Assembly: GCA_025924495.1 (NCBI GenBank)
Contig: JAICIG010000110.1
Span: 1-19,018 of the forward strand
DNA from: Pirellulales bacterium
GTDB lineage: Bacteria; Planctomycetota; Planctomycetia; Pirellulales; JAICIG01
Length of the DNA stretch: 19,018 nt
Reading direction: 5' to 3'
The notes under the pieces were generated by a model. The model saw only the letters and a list, made by a program, of their open reading frames with translations, ran no database searches and had not been told where the DNA came from. Position numbers and translations under genes: made by a program. Shown here piece by piece: positions 15,375 to 19,018 of this stretch. Position 1 is the stretch's first letter. Every line of letters starts with the position of its first letter.

Positions 15375-17786
15375 TTGTTCCAGACAATTCTTCCGATCGC
15401 GCCGGGGCGCCCCGGTCATGAGGCGCGTTGGACCTCGAGCGCCAAAGAGGGCGTTGGGACGGCGGTGAGCCCCCACAGCCGCGTTTGGTTTACCCACAGC
15501 CACGGCATCGTCAACGAGATCTACTATCCGCGCGTCGATCGCGCCTGCACGCGCGATATGGGCCTGATCATCACCGACGGGCATGAGTTTTTCTCGGAAG
15601 AGAAACGCGACGCCAAAGCGAAGGTCGAGTATCTCGCCGACGGCGTTCCGGCATATCGCATTACGAACACGTGCCTGCGCGGCCACTACGTGGTTGAAAA
15701 GGAGATGCTCACCGATCCCGTTCGCGACGTGTTTCTGCAGCACACTCGATTCCGCGCGACACAAGGCCAAGCGAACGACTACCAGGTGTATATGCTTCTC
15801 GCGCCGCATCTGGGAAACCGCGGGGCGGGCAACACCGCCTGGCTCGGCGAGTATAAAGGCGTGCCCATGATGTTCGCCACTCGCGATGGCAATGCGCTGG
15901 CGGTCGCCTGTTCGGCGCCTTGGCTGGCCTGTTCGGTAGGTTACGTCGGTATTTCCGATGGCTGGCAAGACCTGATGCAAAACAAACGCCTCACCGCTCG
16001 CTACCAGCGTGCGGAGGCGGGCAATGTCGCACTGACTGGCCAGATTGATCTATCGAAAGCGCCCGACGGTTTTACGCTCGCGCTTGGCTTCGGCCATACG
16101 TTCCATGAAGCGGCCCATCGTGCAGCGGCCAGCATTCTCGATGGATTCGATGCCGCGAGAGAGCGATATGTACATGAATGGCAAGAGTGGCAGCAAGAGT
16201 TGCTGTCGCTCGACGACGGACGGGCTCACGATCAAAACGTTTATCGCGCCGGCGCGGCAGTGATTCACACGCATGCGGCGAAGGATTTTCCGGGCGGCGT
16301 CGTCGCCAGTTTGTCAATTCCCTGGGGCATGGCGCACGGCGATGACAACCTGGGAGGTTATCACCTGGTTTGGCCGCGAGACCTGGTCGAGACAACCACG
16401 GGCCTGATGGCGGCCGGCGCCAAGGGCCTGGCCCGACGCGTGCTGCGTTTCTTGCAAGTCACGCAGGAAGCCGACGGTCATTGGGCTCAGAACATGTGGC
16501 TCGACGGCACGCCCTATTGGGACGGCATTCAGATGGATGAGGCCGCCCTGCCGATCTTGCTGGTCGACCTGGCGTACCGAGAGCGGATGATCGACAACGC
16601 CGACCTGAATAACTTCTGGCCTATGGTTCGGCACTCGGCGCAATATCTTGTTCAGAATGGTCCGGTCACACAGCAAGACCGTTGGGAGGAAGACTCGGGC
16701 TATTCGCCCTTCACGCTCGCGGCCGAAATCGCCGCGCTCTTGGCGGCAGCCGACATGGCCGACCGACAACACGAAACGCGCGAAGCAAACTATTTGCGCG
16801 AAACTGCCGATTTGTGGCACTCGAACCTCGATCGCTGGATCTATGCCCGCGATACCGATCTGGCGCAGCGACTCGGCATCGAGGGGTATTACGTCCGCAT
16901 TGCTCCCGACGATGTCGATGGCGGCTCGCCGTTGAAGGGCGTCGTGATGGTCAAGAATCGACCGCTCGACCGCAGCTACGAGGTCGCGGCAAACCTGATC
17001 AGCCCCGACGCGCTGGCGCTCGTGCGATTCGGTCTGCGCGCGGCGGACGACCCGCGGATTATTAATACGGTGAAGGCGATCGATGCCTTGTTGAATATCG
17101 AGTTGCCAGCAGGGCCCTGTTGGTACCGCTATAACGAAGACGGCTACGGCGAGCACCTGGATGGAGAGCCGTTTGACGGCATCGGCATCGGCCGCGCGTG
17201 GCCCTTGTTGACCGGTGAACGCGCCCACTACGAGTTGGCCGCGGGGCGTCGCGACGAAGCCCAGCGGTTGCTGCGCACGTTCGAGCAGTTTGCCAATGGC
17301 GGCGGATTGCTTCCCGAGCAAGTCTGGGACGCCGATGATATTCCGGAGAAGGAGCTCTATCGCGGGAAGCCTGCCGGCTCGGCCATGCCATTGGTCTGGG
17401 CGCATGCCGAGCATATCAAACTGCTGCGGTCGCTCCGCGACGGGCGCGTGTTCGACATGCCGCCGCAAACCGTCGAGCGATATCTCGTCCGGCAACAAGG
17501 TTCGACCTTGGCCGCCTGGCGGTTCAATCACAAAATCAGCGCCATGGACGCGGGCAAAACGCTGCGGATCGAAACGCTGGCGCCTTGTTCGGTTCACTGG
17601 AGCACGGATAGCTGGAGCACCGTCCACGATTCCACCGCTCAAGACACCGGCCTCGATGTATGGATTGTCGACGTGCCCGCGCGGGAATTGCCGACCGGCT
17701 CGATGATCGAGTTCACATTCTTCTGGCCTCAAGCCAACCGCTGGGAAGGCGAGAACTTTTCGGTTCGCGTCGAGCCGGCCGAATAG
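15375..17786 (+). CDS. Glycoside hydrolase family 15 glucoamylase (glucan 1,4-alpha-glucosidase)
   Basis: The enzyme releases glucose from the non-reducing ends of alpha-glucans such as starch or glycogen. An N-terminal beta-sandwich domain (about residues 1-260) opens with APGRPGHEARWTSSAKEGVG and SRVWFTHSHGIVNEIYYPRVD. The (alpha/alpha)6 catalytic domain follows, with GGYHLVWPRDLVETTTGLM, QMDEAALPILLVDL, the general-acid motif DRWEEDSGYSP (Glu438/Glu439) and the general-base motif LLPEQVW (Glu648). The frame opens at a GTG at 15240, but those first 45 residues do not resemble the family. I prefer the TTG at 15375, which has GAGG about 8 nt upstream and gives 803 residues, the usual bacterial length. 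A GTG at 15348 is another option. No signal peptide is visible, so it is probably intracellular and may act in glycogen turnover. It has no close same-strand partner. Confidence 0.93.
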   Translation: MFQTILPIAPGRPGHEARWTSSAKEGVGTAVSPHSRVWFTHSHGIVNEIYYPRVDRACTRDMGLIITDGHEFFSEEKRDAKAKVEYLADGVPAYRITNTCLRGHYVVEKEMLTDPVRDVFLQHTRFRATQGQANDYQVYMLLAPHLGNRGAGNTAWLGEYKGVPMMFATRDGNALAVACSAPWLACSVGYVGISDGWQDLMQNKRLTARYQRAEAGNVALTGQIDLSKAPDGFTLALGFGHTFHEAAHRAAASILDGFDAARERYVHEWQEWQQELLSLDDGRAHDQNVYRAGAAVIHTHAAKDFPGGVVASLSIPWGMAHGDDNLGGYHLVWPRDLVETTTGLMAAGAKGLARRVLRFLQVTQEADGHWAQNMWLDGTPYWDGIQMDEAALPILLVDLAYRERMIDNADLNNFWPMVRHSAQYLVQNGPVTQQDRWEEDSGYSPFTLAAEIAALLAAADMADRQHETREANYLRETADLWHSNLDRWIYARDTDLAQRLGIEGYYVRIAPDDVDGGSPLKGVVMVKNRPLDRSYEVAANLISPDALALVRFGLRAADDPRIINTVKAIDALLNIELPAGPCWYRYNEDGYGEHLDGEPFDGIGIGRAWPLLTGERAHYELAAGRRDEAQRLLRTFEQFANGGGLLPEQVWDADDIPEKELYRGKPAGSAMPLVWAHAEHIKLLRSLRDGRVFDMPPQTVERYLVRQQGSTLAAWRFNHKISAMDAGKTLRIETLAPCSVHWSTDSWSTVHDSTAQDTGLDVWIVDVPARELPTGSMIEFTFFWPQANRWEGENFSVRVEPAE

Positions 17787-17839
17787 CAGTTCGAGCCGGT
17801 CGTCGCCGTGCGAAACTGGCCATCTTCGTCCTCCGGTTT

Positions 17840-17876
17840 CTCTTCCTGTGGGAGAGGTCGGATGAAGACCCGGTCG
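17840..17876. repeat. Dispersed hairpin repeat, copy 1 (degenerate)
   Basis: CTCTTCC..GGGAGAGG followed by TCGGATGAAGACCCGG matches, with scattered changes, the copy at 18042-18080. The inverted CTCT/AGAG arms form a short stem. This type (CTCTCCC..GGGAGAGG plus a GGTGAAGG tail) is a familiar dispersed intergenic repeat pattern in bacteria. Confidence 0.6.
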
Positions 17877-17990
17877 CCGCCCTGCGTTTGCGGGAACCGC
17901 TCAGTGCCGTTCCGGGGAATTGCTTTCGACGCTCGATCGATTCCGCTACGGCGGAATGCCAGGGACGGCGTTCCCTACAGGCCGCTCGCC

Positions 17991-18029
17991 GAAGACGGCC
18001 AAGATGCCCGCGCCACGTTGGCCACCTTC
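17991..18029. repeat. GAAGRCGGCCAA hairpin repeat, copy 1
   Basis: GAAGACGGCCAA (17991-18002) and TTGGCCACCTTC (18018-18029) are inverted repeats with two mismatches around a 15-nt loop that starts GATGCCCG. The same arms and loop start recur at 18080-18118. Confidence 0.7.
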
Positions 18030-18041
18030 GCACTCTGGCTC

Positions 18042-18080
18042 CTCTCCCCCTGGAGAGGTTAGGTGAAGGTCCGGGCGTCG
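18042..18080. repeat. Dispersed hairpin repeat, copy 2
   Basis: CTCTCC-CCCT-GGAGAG forms a perfect 6-bp stem, followed by the tail GTTAGGTGAAGGTCCGGGCG. It is the better-preserved counterpart of the copy at 17840-17876 and directly abuts the second GAAGGCGGCCAA hairpin. Confidence 0.65.
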
Positions 18081-18118
18081 AAGGCGGCCAAGATGCCCGA
18101 ACACAGTTGGCCGCCTTC
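18080..18118. repeat. GAAGGCGGCCAA hairpin repeat, copy 2 (perfect stem)
   Basis: GAAGGCGGCCAA (18080-18091) and TTGGCCGCCTTC (18107-18118) are exact inverse complements, a 12-bp stem around a 15-nt loop that starts GATGCCCG. Together with the copy 89 bp upstream, this suggests a mobile or dispersed unit and not a single terminator. Confidence 0.75.
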
Positions 18119-18215
18119 GGCGCCGGCTCCTCGCCTTGCGCCGCCACGATGGGGCTTGTCCCCGTCGAGCGTTGACTTTCAGCTAACAGCCCTCGCGCAA
18201 AAGTCGTCGTCTCTT

Positions 18216-18234
18216 CCGCCGCCTAAGGCGGCGG
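18216..18234. repeat. GC-rich palindrome upstream of the RAYT gene
   Basis: CCGCCGCCT-A-AGGCGGCGG is a perfect 9-bp inverted repeat with one central base. It lies 124 bp before the transposase start. RAYT genes are typically flanked by palindromic REP sequences that their product recognises, so this is a candidate REP half. No T-run follows, which argues against a simple terminator. Confidence 0.5.
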
Positions 18235-18292
18235 TGTGAAGAACAACGAGGTTGTTTTGAGGCATTCCTAGCTGTTCAATCATCGTCCCACG

Positions 18293-18312
18293 GGGGTCAG
18301 AAAAGGGGTCAG
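18293..18312. repeat. Duplicated GGGGTCAG motif before the RAYT gene
   Basis: GGGGTCAG occurs at 18293-18300 and again at 18305-18312, 12 nt apart. Similar GGGGTCAG-type sequences are often seen next to RAYT genes (from memory). They may be a recognition site for the transposase or a regulator. Confidence 0.55.
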
Positions 18313-18322
18313 AACCATTTCC

Positions 18323-18351
18323 TTGACATTGGTCGGACGGTTCCATACATT
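18323..18351 (+). promoter_or_regulatory. Strong sigma70-type promoter for the RAYT gene
   Basis: The consensus -35 TTGACA (18323-18328) and the -10 TACATT (18346-18351, 4/6) are exactly 17 nt apart. Start of transcription is expected at about 18357-18359, which is the transposase ATG. The mRNA would therefore be leaderless or nearly so, and no Shine-Dalgarno sequence could be included. Confidence 0.7.
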
Positions 18352-18357
18352 GCGGAC

Positions 18358-19018
18358 ATGCCGCGACCGCTGCGCCCGATCGATGATGGCCTGATCTACC
18401 ACGTCATTAATCGTGGCAACAACCGTCAAGACGTCTTCCACAAACAGGCTGATTTTGAGGCCTTCCTGGAAGCGCTCGACGAGTTGAAACAGCGGAAGCC
18501 GTTTGAACTCTACGGCTACTGCCTGCTGAACAACCACTTTCATTTGCTCGTCCGGCCGCTCGGCGCCAGCATCAGCCGCATCATGCAGAGCCTGCTGGTC
18601 TCGCACACGCAGCGCTATCACAAACACTACCGCTCCGGCGGGCATCTGTGGCAAGGGAGGTTCAAAAGCCCTGTCATTCAGAGCGACGAGCACCTGCTGA
18701 CCGTGCTCCGATACATCGAGGCGAATCCGCTGCGAGCACGAATCGTGCAACAGGCGCAAGAGTATCGCTGGAGCAGTTACCGCGCGCACGGCATGGGCGA
18801 AGCCGACGAGTTGCTCGACCCGCTGGGCGTCTACGAGCAGCTATCGCCCTACGCGGCGGTTCGCCGTCGCGTTTGGGAAAGGAAAGTGCATCTGCCAATC
18901 GAGGAGCAAACCTTGGCGGCGATTCGTCGGGCTGCGGCGACCGGCCTGCCGTATGGCGACGAGAACTGGGTGAAGCAGCTGGCCAAGAAGCTGAAGCTGG
19001 ACCTCGCCATTCGCCCGC
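18358..19018 (+). CDS. REP-associated tyrosine transposase (RAYT, Y1/HUH family), 3' end outside window
   Basis: The visible 220 residues cover nearly the whole usual length (about 220-250). The family opening is intact: MPRPLRPIDDGLIYHVINRGNNRQ starts at residue 1 with YHVINRGNN at 14-22. The HUH metal-binding motif is NNHFHLLV with His60 and His62. GGHLWQGRFKS at 94-104 follows, and LRYIEANPLRA at 117-127 carries Tyr119, the likely DNA-attacking tyrosine. The C-terminal part is Lys/Arg-rich. RAYTs nick and join single-stranded DNA at REP palindromes and are thought to spread those repeats; they are usually single-copy and vertically kept. I see no frameshift or stop. The upstream palindrome, GGGGTCAG pair and tight promoter fit this family. 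The downstream REP would lie beyond the right edge. Confidence 0.93.
   Translation, partial: MPRPLRPIDDGLIYHVINRGNNRQDVFHKQADFEAFLEALDELKQRKPFELYGYCLLNNHFHLLVRPLGASISRIMQSLLVSHTQRYHKHYRSGGHLWQGRFKSPVIQSDEHLLTVLRYIEANPLRARIVQQAQEYRWSSYRAHGMGEADELLDPLGVYEQLSPYAAVRRRVWERKVHLPIEEQTLAAIRRAAATGLPYGDENWVKQLAKKLKLDLAIRP

Larger units (their letters stand above)
17787..18215. other. Repeat-rich intergenic region with no gene
   Basis: No credible open frame lies between the glucoamylase and transposase genes. The region holds at least four kinds of small hairpin or repeat, listed separately where clear. A TCCGC-TACG-GCGGA hairpin lies at 17942-17955. Next to it, GGAATGCC (17953-17960) pairs with GGCGTTCC (17967-17974) with one wobble. 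A CGAGCCGG direct repeat straddles the glucoamylase stop codon (17771 and 17792). Confidence 0.6.

Noticed and set aside
16314..17732. 472-residue minus-strand open frame
   Set aside because: It is antisense to the GH15 catalytic domain and has no recognisable motifs.
17787..18120. CRISPR-like repeats in the gap after the glucoamylase gene
   Set aside because: There are only two copies of each unit, spacing is irregular, units differ in sequence and no cas gene is present; hairpin dispersed repeats explain it better.

Overview
The window looks like chromosomal DNA of a planctomycete, probably a Pirellulales-type organism. The main evidence is a secreted protein with a cytochrome-c-like PSCyt1 domain followed by a DUF1549 domain, a combination largely confined to Planctomycetota. 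Supporting signs are a membrane-anchored alpha-toroid (prenyltransferase/squalene-cyclase-repeat) protein, a secreted 638-residue orphan, high GC, frequent GTG starts and long gaps with small hairpin repeats. The taxon is inferred from gene content; there is no rRNA gene to confirm it.

Layout. (1) 1-716, minus: start of a PSCyt1/DUF1549 protein that runs off the left edge, then a 623-bp gap. (2) 1340-5908, plus: a secreted orphan protein, then a compact catabolic cluster of an AtuA-family protein, its small ferredoxin-fold partner (usually fused to AtuA, here a separate gene) and a crotonase of the AtuE/LiuC type. This points to acyclic-terpenoid or branched acyl-CoA breakdown, although no carboxylase is in view. 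(3) 5916-5994: short tandem repeats. (4) 6050-11157, minus: five genes. In transcription order these are an unrecognised 299-residue protein, dprA (DNA uptake/recombination), slyX, the membrane-anchored toroid protein and a HisA-like TIM barrel that starts 2 nt after the toroid gene's stop codon. (5) 11351-14470, plus: a candidate promoter, speA (biosynthetic arginine decarboxylase) and, 43 nt later, an ArsM-like methyltransferase with a Cys-Cys C-terminus. (6) A gap of about 0.9 kb without a convincing gene. (7) 15375-17786, plus: a GH15 glucoamylase with both catalytic-glutamate motifs. (8) 17787-18322: a repeat-rich gap with several hairpins, leading into a REP-associated tyrosine transposase (RAYT) at 18358 that runs off the right edge. 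That gene has a strong sigma70-like promoter so close to its ATG that the transcript is predicted to be leaderless or nearly so.

Most of the window is housekeeping and catabolic. The least explained parts are the HisA-like/toroid gene pair, the ArsM-like enzyme with its C-terminal module beside speA, the split AtuA unit with its one-glutamate crotonase, and the repeat cluster beside the RAYT gene. I did not find a defence system, CRISPR array, tRNA, rRNA or prophage. I see no single clearly new system.
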